64,000 nt of DNA from Zygnema cylindricum. Lineage: Eukaryota > Streptophyta > Zygnematophyceae > Zygnematales > Zygnemataceae. The notes under the pieces are model-generated. The model was not told the origin of the DNA. It worked only from the letters and a program-made list of their open reading frames with translations, and did not search any database. How positions within the stretch are numbered: the first letter of the stretch is position 1; every line of letters starts with the position of its first letter. This document shows, piece by piece, positions 18,951 through 30,475 of the stretch. The DNA is taken from the NCBI GenBank assembly GCA_037447655.1, contig JBBHKE010001934.1, positions 9,038 to 73,037 of the forward strand, in the 5' to 3' direction. Both the position numbers and the translations under genes were made by a program.

Positions 18951-20800
18951 TTGTAAGTCACAAACCCTAAAACTAAAAACATGATGAAAACAACAAGCAT
19001 ATATAAGAAAAGAGAATATAAATATATATATCATGAAAATTGTAAGATGAACACGATTAGAAATGAAAAAATGGGAATACATGAGAAAAATGAAAAACTG
19101 TAATCCTAAATTACCTTTTGCGTTGGAAAAAAATGAACCTTTGAGTTTCTTTGTTATTCTCTTAGTTGGCCAGCGATTAGCGACCTTCTTTTTGAGATCA
19201 CTCAAAATCTGGAGAAATTTCAAGGAGTGTGAGTGGGGAAGTGGGAGACAAAACAGAAGAGATAGCGTGAAGCGACTTCTCTGTTGATTTTCAGCTGTTG
19301 CGAGACAGAAGTGAAGTGATGCTTTCAAGAATGAGATGAAGGCCAATTAGACTATCTATGGTGAAGCAATTGTAGAAATTCGGTCCACTTCTATACGATT
19401 TCAAATATTGATTTTGAGTTTTGAGAAATAATTATTTATGTATGTGAATTCTATAGTAGATTTGTACTTGGAGATATTCGGAAGAAGTGTGCTTTGCATG
19501 AAAATCCAAGACTTGTTTGATCTGATGTATCATTCCTTGCCTACGGATTTCATTGAACGATAACTGAACTAGATTACAATAGGTGTGGGCCAATAGAATT
19601 AAAATGCAGCAAATAATTGAGGTCTGGTCACGATTCTGGAGCGGTAACAGTGCGGTACGTGAAGGAGCTGGTAGAGTGGATAAATAGACTAGTTTATATT
19701 TAGTTTTGTATATTTTGAACTCTGTAGAGAAGGAATAATGGCATGAGAAACCACAGTTGTGAAAGCAGTTATTGTGGAGGTTAGGTGAACTTCTTGCAAA
19801 TCATGATAGACGCTAGGAAGTTATCATAAAAATTCGGAGTTATTGTGGAGGTTAGGTGAACTTCTTGCAAATCATGATAGACGCTAGGAAGTTATCATAA
19901 AAATTCGGTTTTGAAATGGATGTATATTTCTGGTTGCAAAGAATCTGTCATATATATATTGAAATTAGATTAGGCAATTTTATTGATTGCTTTATTACTT
20001 TTGGGGTTACAAAATGCAGTAAAGAATTTGTAGGCAATTATTGAGCGTCACAGCTCAAATGTTTTGCCCATGCTGCATGCTGAAATTTTGGTCATAGCCG
20101 TATAAACTGTAGATCACTACCAATTTCGAATTGTTTAAGCTTTTCTGGTTGTACTCGTTGGTCAATGGATGGCTAAAATGTAGCGTGACACTCTGTCACC
20201 ACCTGTCACAAATTTCTAAATTCAAAGATGGTTACTTGAAGTACAGTATTTACACTATTGGTATTCTTTGGGACTTGCTGGAATCAAAAGCTACTAACGT
20301 TTAAGAAAACAACACATTTCATCTTAATAGAATACTGAACTCCTCGTCATTGTGGGTCTTGTCTCGGAAGAACCTTCATACCTTTGCGCGGTAAACGTCA
20401 GACCACAGCTGACTAATATTGTCGACATTTCTGAGAAACAATACCAGCTTTTCCCTAAATAGGTTTCGGCACTGTATTGGAGGAATTACCCAATTACCCA
20501 GATAACAACACATTTCCTATTTAGAGAACTGAATTGGAATGGGACTGGCGGTATAGACGTACTACATTTATAGTGAAAGAAATGCCATGACACATAAAAC
20601 TTCAAGACACGACACTCTACGACCAATTAGAAAACTCCGTTTTCCGAATGATGATTTTGCAAGCGGTTATTACTGTTTCCACGTATAACAAACTCTATAA
20701 GGAGCTTTTGTACCACTTGAAAAGTTGTGGCGCGTATTCCTAAAGGTTATACTTAATTCATTATGGGAAAAAAAATTAGAACTCTTTGGAAACACGAAGT
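18951..20800. other. AT-rich stretch without recognised gene
   Basis: No protein-like frame survives inspection. It contains one exact 71-bp tandem duplication (19767-19908). The right part may be eroded retrotransposon leading into the RT scrap at 20820, but I cannot show it. Confidence 0.4.
19767..19908. repeat. Exact 71-bp tandem duplication
   Basis: 19767-19837 and 19838-19908 are identical, starting AGTTATTGTGGAGGTTAGG and ending AAATTCGG. Perfect identity in an otherwise decayed region implies a recent duplication or an assembly artefact. Confidence 0.9.
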
Positions 20801-20819
20801 GCTGCCGTATGTTGTATTG

Positions 20820-21135
20820 TACACCGCGAATCGGTTGTAAGTGGGTCTTCAAATTAAAATTGAACCTTGATAATACAATTGAGAGATATAAAGCTAGACT
20901 GGTTGCTAAGGGATTTAGCCAAAATGAGGGAATTGATTATGAAGAGACCTTCTCTCCTGTGGTTCGCTTTCCTACTGTTAGAGTTTTGCTATCTCTTGCT
21001 GCAATAGAGGATATGGAATTGCATCAGATGGATGTTAAGACGGCTTTCTTGCATGGTGATTTGGAGGAAGTAATTTATATGAAGCAGCCAGAGATGTATG
21101 CAGAAAAAGGGAAAGAAAATCTGGTCTGTAAACCG
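20820..21135 (+). pseudogene. Copia reverse-transcriptase fragment
   Basis: Codes for the start of a Ty1/copia [22 protein letters not shown], then [20 protein letters not shown] and [17 protein letters not shown]. The catalytic YVDD is absent; homology stops after NLVCK. No LTR, integrase or RNase H lies adjacent, so it is an isolated scrap closely related to the RT of elements A and B. The AT-rich flanks on both sides are unrelated. Confidence 0.8.
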
Positions 21136-21261
21136 AAACTGAGCTTTCAGTTTCGCACCATTGGAGACGAAACAAATTGTTTTGCCATCCCCAACCGACT
21201 TTCGACAACTTTGACTTTGATATCAAAAGTTGCGGTTTTTTGTATGGAATTTTGTGAATAG

Positions 21262-21810
21262 ACATTTTATTATTTTCAAGTTGAATCTTCAACATACATT
21301 TATGGTTGTCATTTCTTTTTTTGTGTTTCACTTCAATCAACCATGAGGCTCTTTCCATATACTTGGACAACGATTTCTTTGTCCTTTTTATAGCTTTAGT
21401 GATCATTTTAAGGACGAGCGTACCAGCAACTTCCGTCAGTACGGCGACTAAAATGGTCGCCATGGGCACCTATTTCAAAATGAGTACACATAATTAAGAA
21501 AAGAACTTCTTAACAAGGAGAAGCATTCAAAATTTCACCACAAGAGCAATAGAGAAGGCTTGGTAAAGTCCACAGTATTTGAGCAGGAGGTCTTCTCACG
21601 ATAATCATAGAAGTACAATACAGTACAGTAGTTAGCTTGTAAGTCAATTACGGTGAAAACAAGTTTTACATACGTGTTTCGATTTGATATACATTCGGAC
21701 CGTCGATGTTTGATTGTTTTCGCCCAGACCCTTAGAGAATCATAATCGTATCTTATGTACTGTGGTTTTTCAATAACACACCAAAATATAATACGTTATA
21801 CTACGGTAAA
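21262..21810. other. Spacer, no gene
   Basis: AT-rich spacer containing ACAATACAGTACAGTAG at about 21620, a phrase also present at about 23062. Nothing else is recognisable. Confidence 0.35.
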
Positions 21811-22033
21811 GTACACCGTGAATCGCTATTAGCGTCAATGTTTTTTTCGCCACTTAAAACATCTTTTCTCCGTTCACACTTGTCGGATTGTGGATCTGAC
21901 GCTTGCGATTGAAAATTAGCATTCTCAGCTTCCGATTGGCGGTCTCAAATTGAAAATCCATCAAGTATGTACGGAGAAAAGATGTTTTAAGTAGCGAAAA
22001 AAACATTGACGCTAATAACGATTCAAGGTGTAC
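21811..22033. repeat. Foldback MITE
   Basis: Arms 21811-21882 and 21963-22033 are reverse complements (GTACACCGTGAATCGCTATT at the left; AATAACGATTCAAGGTGTAC at the right) with about 80 bp between. The TATTAGCG/CGCTAAT ends recur at about 23025 and 37066. A small non-autonomous inverted-repeat element. Confidence 0.65.
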
Positions 22034-22319
22034 AGAATTATGTAAAATACCACACTTTTCGTCTGCTGTAACTCCTCCGTTAAGGGAAATTGTAGAGTCG
22101 CGACACATCGATGATAAATATATCGACGATACAGATACGTGTCACAACTAAATACCACCGGAATTTCCAAATTTTGCGACAATCATTTACCTTCGGACAA
22201 AGTGGGCGCGAGTCCACGGAATTCCAACCGACAATCCGAAAGTTATTTCGTAACGCTCTTTCGTCACGCTATTTTTGCCAGCGTTATTTCGTCACGCTAT
22301 TTCTGTACTTTTGTCGTAC

Positions 22320-22665
22320 AATGACTTGGTACATGAAGTACATGGTACGCAAATTAATACTTTACATAAAAATTGGTCGATGTGGAAAATCTCTGACAAT
22401 TTGTACTATTCGATCTAACTTACGCTTACAGTCCTGTCGTGTAGTGCCACGTGGTTTACAAACTCATACAAAGTACAAATGGCCACTCGCCTCGTCTGAA
22501 GCATTACCGCTAGCAATGTTGGCCGTACTGTTACAGAAGCCTCCCGATGAATCTATTCTTCGACCTTCTTCCACGTCCTGCCAAAGGTGCCAAAAGTCAC
22601 AAAAGTACAGTGCGCACAAAAATGCGCGCCACTCAACAAACTGTCAAAACGTACAGAAGCTTATT
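22320..22665 (-). repeat. Dispersed repeat, copy 2 (inverted relative to 11771-12110)
   Basis: Reverse-complement partner of 11771-12110, collinear with small indels over about 340 bp. Left flank CAATGACTTGGTACATGAAG corresponds to the tail of copy 1. Confidence 0.65.
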
Positions 22666-23387
22666 GATTATTATTAAGAACTTGACCCTTATTGTGATTC
22701 GCAATCATTTGCCACCGACAGCGAAAGCGACGGAGCCGTGTTTGAGTTTTTCCTTTTGAAACCGACCGCCTTCGGTTTCGATGTCGTAACGGTAACGGAG
22801 ATGAAAAACACGTTTCTCCATTGGAACAGTTTTCAGCAAATGAAAAGCAGCCGCGTGTATCTACGGAAGTGTATTTGGTATTTGTTTTCTCTGGTGCCGT
22901 ACGAAGGTGGTAATACCCCAAACGATTGACTCGTCAGAGTCGACTTTTGTAGCGCGTCATCTCGAAACGAGCATTTTATGAGCCAATAGAAACCCATACT
23001 TTTGGTTCATAAAACGGTACACCACACCGTGTATCGCTATTAGCGCGCACTTTTAGGGTACAATACAGTACAGTAGTTTGTTGTGTTTGTACGAACTATT
23101 TTTTGTCGTTTATGTTTGTTGTACTCGCTTTCTTTTCGTTCTTTTAGTCTGTTAGTTTTTTTGTCTTTTACCTTTGATGGGCATCAACTCTTTTCAGTTG
23201 CAATCATATTTGTAGTTTGATGGTCTACCATCGCTTTTTTGAAAATATAGTCTTCAATCTTGTTTTATGAGCGGAAAACTACAAACAATGTAAACTGTTG
23301 TTATAGTGGATTACAATCGACGCGCTTAAATCGCGACCGTTCAACCTACAGCAAAACTTAAAAAACACTATATTTCCCCTACACTCA

Positions 23388-24176
23388 GGGTACTTTCGCA
23401 TGTGCTAAAGTTACAGTTATTTTCTGTCGTTTTCTTCCATAACTTAGAAAAAAACGAGAAAATCTGAAGTCGTACCAAAAAATAGAATTACCACCGTACA
23501 AGTTGCGTTACCTTGAAACTTTATACGTACAATAGTTTGTCGTCTAGCGCGATGCAATTTGTCGTCTAGCGCATTTCGACCCACTTTCGCGTCCTTTCAG
23601 CACATGTTCAACCTTTACATCAAATCACCTCGCGAGGTGATTTGAAATAAATTTCAATAATGTGAGTGAATAGGCAGGCGTTGTCGCACGTGTCTGAAGT
23701 TTTTTACAATTTTTGTGCGCGAAGTACAAAAAAAAAAAAAACACTGCACGTTTCCAGCCTGTGCGTACTGTTTTCCGTGCGCTCTCAAACACACGTGTCT
23801 TCACACATACGGCGTAGGAAAAACATTTGCCACCTGTCGGCAAGTGGGAAGCCTAAAAACGAAATCGCATTTATGTGCGACAGCGAAAGATATTTTAGGG
23901 TTTCGACACGTCGACAATGTGGCGTACGGACATTACGAAGTCACAAAAATTGTACAGCGTGCGGAGAAACGCCTCAAATTGAAGACGAGTGGAAGTTTCG
24001 CCTCATTTTGTGTGCCACTTCATCTGTCACATTGTTTCGTACGCATCTACGTAAGTCACCTTTTTAAGTGACAAGTTATTTGCGTTTACATCCGAATGCT
24101 CTGAAATTTGTACGGAGAATCTTCGCTAAAAAACAAAGTAACAAGACTAAGTTTCGGTTACATGCAAAAGTACCCT
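23388..24176. mobile_element. Small DNA transposon with GGGTAC...CATGT terminal repeats
   Basis: The left end GGGTACTTTCGCATGTGCTA (23388) and right end GGTTACATGCAAAAGTACCC are inverted repeats of about 25 bp with mismatches. The ends resemble GGGTACGTCCCCATGTAA at 939 and 40527. The 790-bp interior has no conserved coding frame but holds a perfect 26-bp palindrome at 23620-23645. No target duplication is evident. Confidence 0.5.
23620..23645. repeat. Perfect 26-bp palindrome
   Basis: TCAAATCACCTCG followed by its exact reverse complement. The core CACCTCGCGAGGTG is shared with the hairpin at 40997-41043. Confidence 0.9.
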
Positions 24177-24784
24177 AACAATTGTTTTACACTACAGTAG
24201 TAGCGATCCACAGAGTACGGGAGTAACGTTCTATGACCCGATGGTCCCCAACCGTTAATATGTACTTGTGTAGCCTTTACGGTCACCCTTTTCATTACAT
24301 TTTTGATTTTTTTTATAACGCGTTGCCGTAATCTTTGAGGGTGTGACATACATTGAACACTTAAAATCGACAAAATATAAGACAAGTAGAGAAAATTAAT
24401 TCAAACGATTATACAAAAGAAATACAGACAGTAGAAGTCCGGAAAAGGTTTTTCATTTTTTAAGGACTCGCTAGTCGAATGCCAATTTCCATCTTCTTGG
24501 TGATAGAGAATGAGGTATTTGTCACCTCTGCAAAGGGAAAATAAGAGTAATATGTAATCCTCCGGCCATGTCCGCCCAGCCCCATGGTGGACAATACGTC
24601 GTCGCTCCCGAATTCGGAACCACGTTCTCCGACATCGCTATGCTCGCAAGTCCTTTCTTGACGATGTTGTTCTCATCCTCGATTGGTCGGCGCAGAAAGC
24701 GGCTGCGATGGAGTACTGCAAAACGCCAACTGCACTTTGGTATATGCGGGACGAGCGCGGTGGCTGGGTCACACGTGCGTGGGG

Positions 24785-25977
24785 TGAAACTCTGACCTCC
24801 ATTGGCCCTCAGAGTATGCAGATCCAAAAGAAGCTAATCTAGATAGTGCCGACTCCAAGTTGATATAAACCCAAATGACTGACCCCTTGACAGTCAAAAC
24901 CCCAATACAGATTCACCCCTGTGAAATAACACTTTCTGTGTGCTCAGTTCCACCACAGAATGCAAAGTTAGAATATGAGATTTGGACACATTCACCCACT
25001 TTGACTTTCCCTTAGAAATACAGCCACCCTGGCAGACAAAAACTCTGACCGACTACACCCCTGTGTAGCCTAGACTCCCTTGAGTCCGCACCAAAAAGAA
25101 TCACTGAAAATGGTCAAGTAAATTGATAGTTATGGCTGCCCAAAGTTTGCCATTTATACAGGGTGCTCTCTGGGAGAGGCAGCTGCCTATCCAAAATTTA
25201 TCTAAGTCCTATTCCCTCTCTAAAACTCTATCTACTGAAGTACGGCACCAATCAAATTACTGTGTCGTACAGAAAAGTACAGGTGCCGGTGTACTTTCTG
25301 TACGGCCATTGTACGACATGGCCAAAATGTCGACACGTGTCATATCCGGATTTGTTCTCGTAATCTCCGGAGTTGCTTCAATCCAACGTAGTGTTACCAC
25401 GTGTCACGCAATGTGGCGGTGATCGCAAACCGCCAAAATCGTACGCCGCGATCTCGGCATCCTTCGCGGCCGTCCGATCAAATTTGGATTTCAATCGTGG
25501 CCGTCATAAATACCTGCGCGGTATTCTTTCCGGCGTCAAACAAACTGCGCGGTATTTATTTCGTATTAGTACCGTACGTCGTACTTTACACAACTGTTTC
25601 TATGCAGTATGCATATAGTTCTAGTTAAATGAATTAGTATTATTGTAACTGTTTAAATAAACATCATACCCCGTAATATCTAATGTAATTTAGACTATCT
25701 GGATAAGACTACCGGCTGTTGCGGTTGTGACAAGTGGCAGGTACCAGGATCAAATCCTGGCTCTGTCAAAACTACCTTTTAGAGAAAAACCCCCTATAAA
25801 ACAACTGTCTGTCTCCTTCTAGACAGCACAGGCAGCCATGGCTAACTCCTCCTCCAGTCTTCAGTGACTGCGACAAGTGTGGGGACTTGAGGAGGAGTTA
25901 GAGGCAGGCTGTCAATATCTACTATTTTGCTTTTTATTTTGCAATCTCTAGACCTAGAAAATACTTGAATTCCAACA
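24785..25977 (-). mobile_element. Solo LTR F1 (copia family D), minus orientation
   Basis: 1193 bp from TGAAACTCTG to AATTCCAACA, flanked by the 5-bp target duplication TGGGG (24780-24784 and 25978-25982). Its reverse complement matches the LTR of element D (62401-63542), including the terminal CCAATGGAGGTC...AGAGTTTCA that carries a gag start codon. It contains an antisense tRNA-like B-box (ACCAGGATCAAATCCTGG near 25744) and repeated GTAC-rich U3 words. It splits Hsp70-like copy 2. Confidence 0.85.
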
Positions 25978-27536
25978 TGGGGCTGGCCGGCCGTCGTCGG
26001 ATAAACCGAAGCAGCCAATGCTGCAAAACGTAACAATAACGATAGAACAGAGGCAGAAAAACATGCAGGATATATTCTAAAGCGATTCAAGCTTCAGTTG
26101 TCACGTGCAGGCATGCATGAAATCCAAGGGGGGCTTCCTCCCAGTGTTACTGCTGACATGGCGATTGCCGACTACTTGCGAGGCATGGCTGAGTTTTGGA
26201 AGATCTCCATAAAAGATTTGGCTCACACGTGCAAATCAAGGAAGTAGAGTGGTCGCTCACTGTGCCCGCTATTAGGGAAGAAAATGCGAAACATAAAATG
26301 CGCAATCCCGCAAGCAAAGTTGGGATATCTGTTGAAGGATCTCCTCCTCTCAGAATCATTTTGGAGCCAGAGGCGGCCTCCACATATTGCCACCGCAAGC
26401 AGTTGGTCCCAGTGCTAAAAAACGACAAAATACTGGTTCTTGACGCGGGAGGAGGCACGGTGGACCTTGTGGTTCACGAGAAGGTGGGAGATGGAGCGGA
26501 GGTGAGAGAGGTAACAAAGAGCAGTCAAGGACTGTGCGGGTCTTCCTTCCTTGAGAACCGTTTTTTCAAGTTCTTGAACTAGAAGATAAGCTGTTTACCT
26601 AGCTTCTTACAGAAAGATCCAAGCATGATAAAGGCTAACGAAGCAATGGGATGAAATGAAGAGGTCATTGTGGTGAGATCGCATCGATCCTTTCAAAACT
26701 CTAAAATTTGACAAAAATCGATGTACATGTCTTTCTTAGTTTCACATTTGAAATTCTTGTTTCTTTGTTGTGAGATAACTGTGTTTGTATGCCGTTTTAC
26801 TCATGTCCCCTACAAATATCCAACTGTTTGATTCTTCTGAACAATCATAGTTTTGTTGACAAAGGGTGTTGCATTTTTATGTTGTCACTGGTGAGGATGC
26901 AGTGGTAACCTTTGAAGTTCCGAGCAAGCTTGCGACTGCTGGGAGAAGACGGGTGCGAATGAACGTGATTTTGATGTGATAGAGCTTTCGCGTGAGGACA
27001 TGAGGGGAAATTTCGACCCCGAAGTAAATAAAGTGATCGACCTTGTGAGGACACAACTCTTAGCGGCTAAGAAATGCAAAGCCATTCTTGCAGTGGGGGG
27101 GTTCTCAGAAAACGCCTATCTCATTAAGAGACTGAAGGAGAATTTCGAAAGTACAACTGCAGTTGAGCTGTTTGTGGTGCTTCCCAATCCTGGTGCCGCC
27201 ATGTGTCACGGAGCGCTGCTGCAGATGCTGCCTCCAGAAAACATTCTTTCGAGAGTCGCACAAAAAACTTATGGAATCGCTAAATGTAGGCTCTTTGGTA
27301 ATGGTGATCCAAAAAGCAAACGGGTTGTCTTTCGTAACGGAAAAGTTAGATGTGACAATGTGGTTGAAGTATTTTTGAGAAATGGAGAAACAGTTGAGAC
27401 CGATTCGGTCGTAAAGCAAGTTTTCACTCCAGTGGAGGCTAATCATAAAAGTGCGGTAATCGCTGTGTATAGTACCGAATTAAAGTCACCCACTTTTGTG
27501 GATGAGCCAGGAGTGGTAGAGAAGGGTGAAATTCTA

Positions 27537-28830
27537 TGGGCTCCATTGCCACACAGAATTTGCAGATCAAAAGAAGCTAATCTAGATAGTGCCGAATCCA
27601 ACTTGATATAAACCCAAATGATTGACCCCTTGACAATCAAAACCCCATTACAGTTTCACCCGTGTGAAATAAGACTTTCTGTGTGCTCAGTTCCACCACA
27701 GAATGCAAAGTTAGAATATGAGATTTGGACACATTCACCCACTTTGACTTTCCCTTAGAAATGCAGCCACCCAGGCAAGCAAAAGACTCTGACCGACTAC
27801 ACCCCTGTGTAGCCTAGACTCCCTTGAGTCCGCAGCAAAAAGAATCACTGAAATTGGTCAACTGAATTGATAGTTATGGCTGGCCAAAGTTTGCCATTTA
27901 TACAAGGTGCTCACTGGGAGAGGCAGCTACCTACCAGAAATATTCTAAGTCCTAAACCCCTCTCTAAACCCTCTAGTACTGAGGTACGGACTAATCGCAT
28001 TACTGTATAGTACATAAAGGTAAAAATGCCGGTGTACCTTTTATACGGTTATCGTACAACACGGCTCAAAAGTCAACACATGTTTTATTCGGATTCGCTC
28101 TTATAATCTCCGAAATTCCTGCCTCCAAATCTTATCTCTCCACGTGGCGCCAGGTCATGCCGCGTCAGAAAAAATTGGTACCGTACAAGAAATTACAAGT
28201 GCCAGAGTACTTTTTGTACGTACATTGTACGATGTCGCCATAGTGCGACATTTATCACTTCCAGATTTGTTTTCTGCCGTTCCGAAAATTCCGTAATCCC
28301 GTACGTTGTTGCCACGTGTCATCCGGAGTGGCGGAGTCCGAAAATCGCCAAATTGTCCTTTCCGCGAGACCGGCGCTAACCACAGCCGTCCGATTGATAT
28401 AGGTATTACATACGAACCGTCGAAACAAATGTCCGTACTATTCGTTTCGTCCGGTACTAATGGTAAAACTGTTTCTATGTCCTATAGACCGTAATTTAGT
28501 TTAATGGGAAAACCTACGTTTATCTATTTAAATACTTATCAAACCCTATATAACTTATCACAAGTCCTAGACTAAACGGTCAAGGCTAACGGCTATTATG
28601 ATGGACGGCAGGTTCCAAGATCAAATCCTCTGTCCGTCATACCTTTTGGTAAATCTACTCAGATTCTACTACCTGTCTCTCTAGACAGCTTTGGCAGCCA
28701 TGGCTCTGGCTTCCTCTTCAGCCTCCAGTGACTACAACAAGTGTGGGGGCTTGGAGAAGAAGTTAGAGGCAGACTGCCTCTGCTATTTTCCTATCCTAAA
28801 ATAGACCTAGAAAATACTCAAATATCAACA
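27537..28830 (-). mobile_element. Solo LTR F2 (copia family D), minus orientation
   Basis: 1294 bp from TGAAATTCTA to AATATCAACA with target duplication AAGGG (27532-27536 and 28831-28835). Same family and orientation as F1. It is longer because a GTAC-rich U3 segment is duplicated (28022-28150 and 28193-28325). It interrupts the last coding part of Hsp70-like copy 2. Confidence 0.85.
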
Positions 28831-29667
28831 AAGGGCATAATTACAAGGGACATGCCTGACACCAGGCTTGGGACAGAGAGGCAGATTGAGGTCAGCATGT
28901 CTTTTGGAAAGACCTATATTGAAGTGACGGCGCGTGGAATCAATTTCAAAGAAGGAAAAAAGTCATCAAAGTTGCTAGTAAGATTTGAGGCATGACGCTT
29001 CGAGATCAGATGGTAACTTCTACGACATGGATAACTAGTTGTAGGAAAATGCATATGAAAACTGCAAGTGTGCATAGAAAAGCATATAATAACTGATAGC
29101 GTGCAGCATAGAAAAGCAACCGGTTCGTTTCTACCAACTGTGCAATTGTTAACCGGCAGTTTATCGCCTCGCCGGTGGATAGAAATATCAACTTTTAGAG
29201 TAAATATAAATGAGTTGTATGAATAGATTACCTGATGGTGGATTCAATGCAATTTCTTATTTGTAATTTATTTGACCAGTGTTATTTAAATTCTAGTGTG
29301 TTTGGTATTACTGAGCAGCGACAACCTTGTTCATGGATGGTTATGAAAAGACAAGATCTGAAGTGATGGTTGAAAATATAGATTTAATAAATAGCAATAA
29401 TCACATTATGTTAATAAATACCAATAGTTACATTTTTGGAGGTTTACATATACAAAAATGGAATAGCACATCATACTAAAACCATCAAAACGTAAGAAAT
29501 TTTTTAAATAGTATGTCGTCAAGTACTCTTCTCTTTTATCTGCAGTTTTGTATTATATCGGCTAAAGTTTCTCCTTGTTGATAGCGATGCCATCTTAAAA
29601 ATTGACAAAGCACCAAAACTGATTAAACTAAATAGCAGAAGTGAATCAGTCTAATGGATGAAAGCAA

Positions 29668-30091
29668 TGTTAAGGGTAATTCCACGTTATGTTTTTATCT
29701 CCTGAATAAGTACGTCCACTTTAGCTTATTTTGACCTAAAGTGTACTTGACCGTATTCCACTTGTTAGTGCGTCGTCCACTTTAGTCTTTTTTGTCCTAA
29801 GTCAACATGACCGTACTCCACTTATTCAAATGCGGTCTTGTAAATTGTATGTTTAGTCTTATTCTTTCATTTTCTTTCGTCGGTCAACTTGACTAATAGA
29901 TTTGGTCTTTGTGTAACCGCCCAAATCTACTTTGTGTAGCGTAGTACAGTACTATCCACAGTAATTAGCATTGTGATAATTTGTATAAAAGGATCTCGTC
30001 TTATAATGAAATTATCACTCGATCACACAATTCCCAAATGCTTTGATTCTCTTTGTCTTTTATTATGGCGTCCAATAATCTTACTCCTATA
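29668..30091 (+). repeat. Element G 5' LTR
   Basis: Starts TGTTAAGGG. TATAAAA lies at 29984-29990. It ends just before the primer site at 30092 and contains the gag ATG (30065). The 3' part aligns with 36295-36423, with the same spacing from ATG to LTR end (27 nt). Confidence 0.65.
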
Positions 30092-30475
30092 GGTTATGGG
30101 CCAAACCACGCAACATTCAATAATATCCAGAAGTTCGATGGTTCAAATTTTTATGATTGGTCATTTTCTGCTATGCATCTTTTTAAGTTAGAGAAAACCA
30201 GGGATCTTTTCACTGGCGTATCTAAACAACCAGTCATTAGCGATAGTGATGACGTAGCAACCAAAACGACTAAATCTCATGAAATCGCGGAATGGAAAGT
30301 CAAAGACTACAACGCGCATGCGCGCCTAGTACTGGCGCTAACGAGAGAAAAAACGCGACTCATTCGAGGCGGCCCCACGCCAGCCAACGCTTTGTCTCGT
30401 TTGACGGCCGCGTACGTACAAACTGGTTTGGCGGCTTGTCGTATTCAAAAGCGCGCTTTGTTCAATTTAATGAAT
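30065..30475 (+). pseudogene. Element G gag, N-terminal part
   Basis: Structural Gag of copia elements, which forms the virus-like particle. ATG at 30065 gives MASNNLTPIGYGPNHATF; an upstream non-ATG start is possible but weaker. FDGSNFYDWSFSAMHLFKLE matches the copia Gag N-terminal region. The frame runs through the primer-binding site. It is cut after LFNLMN by an inserted LTR fragment and resumes at about 30771 toward the zinc knuckle. Confidence 0.7.
30092..30104 (+). promoter_or_regulatory. Half-tRNA(iMet) primer-binding site, element G
   Basis: GGTTATGGGCCAA matches the complement of the initiator Met tRNA anticodon arm (GGTTATGGGCCCA) at 12 of 13 bases. It lies immediately after the LTR and inside the gag frame (encoding GYGP). 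Confidence 0.7.

Larger units (their letters stand above)
24568..28995 (+). pseudogene. HSPA12-like Hsp70-family ATPase, broken copy 2
   Basis: Paralogue of 8104-10050. ATG 24568 gives MSAQPHGGQYVVA; copy 1 has a stop where this copy has Q. A 1-nt deletion after FSDIA shifts the frame. Solo LTRs interrupt it at 24785 and 27537. Retained parts: the phosphate-2 motif VLDAGGGTVDLVVHE in 26196-26582; the adenosine motif ILAVGGFSENAYLI in 26976-27536; and the C-terminus ending LLVRFEA at 28995. Splice sites of the intron near 26676-26890 are damaged. Clearly non-functional; copy 1 lacks these LTRs, so they postdate the duplication. Confidence 0.8.
24318..29667 (+). repeat. Segmental duplicate of the Hsp70-like locus
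   Basis: Collinear with 7857-10760, from CGTTGCCGTAATCTTTGAGG to GGATGAAAGCAA, apart from two LTR insertions (24785-25977 and 27537-28830) that add about 2.5 kb. Coding and noncoding parts are similarly conserved, so this was a genomic duplication and not a retrocopy; the intron position is retained. Confidence 0.8.

Noticed and set aside
25690-25770. Functional tRNA gene in solo LTR F1 (B-box GGATCAAATCC)
   Set aside because: The T-arm folds, but no 5' acceptor strand pairs with CTCTGTC, and the equivalents in F2 and D do not fold either; tRNA-derived at most.
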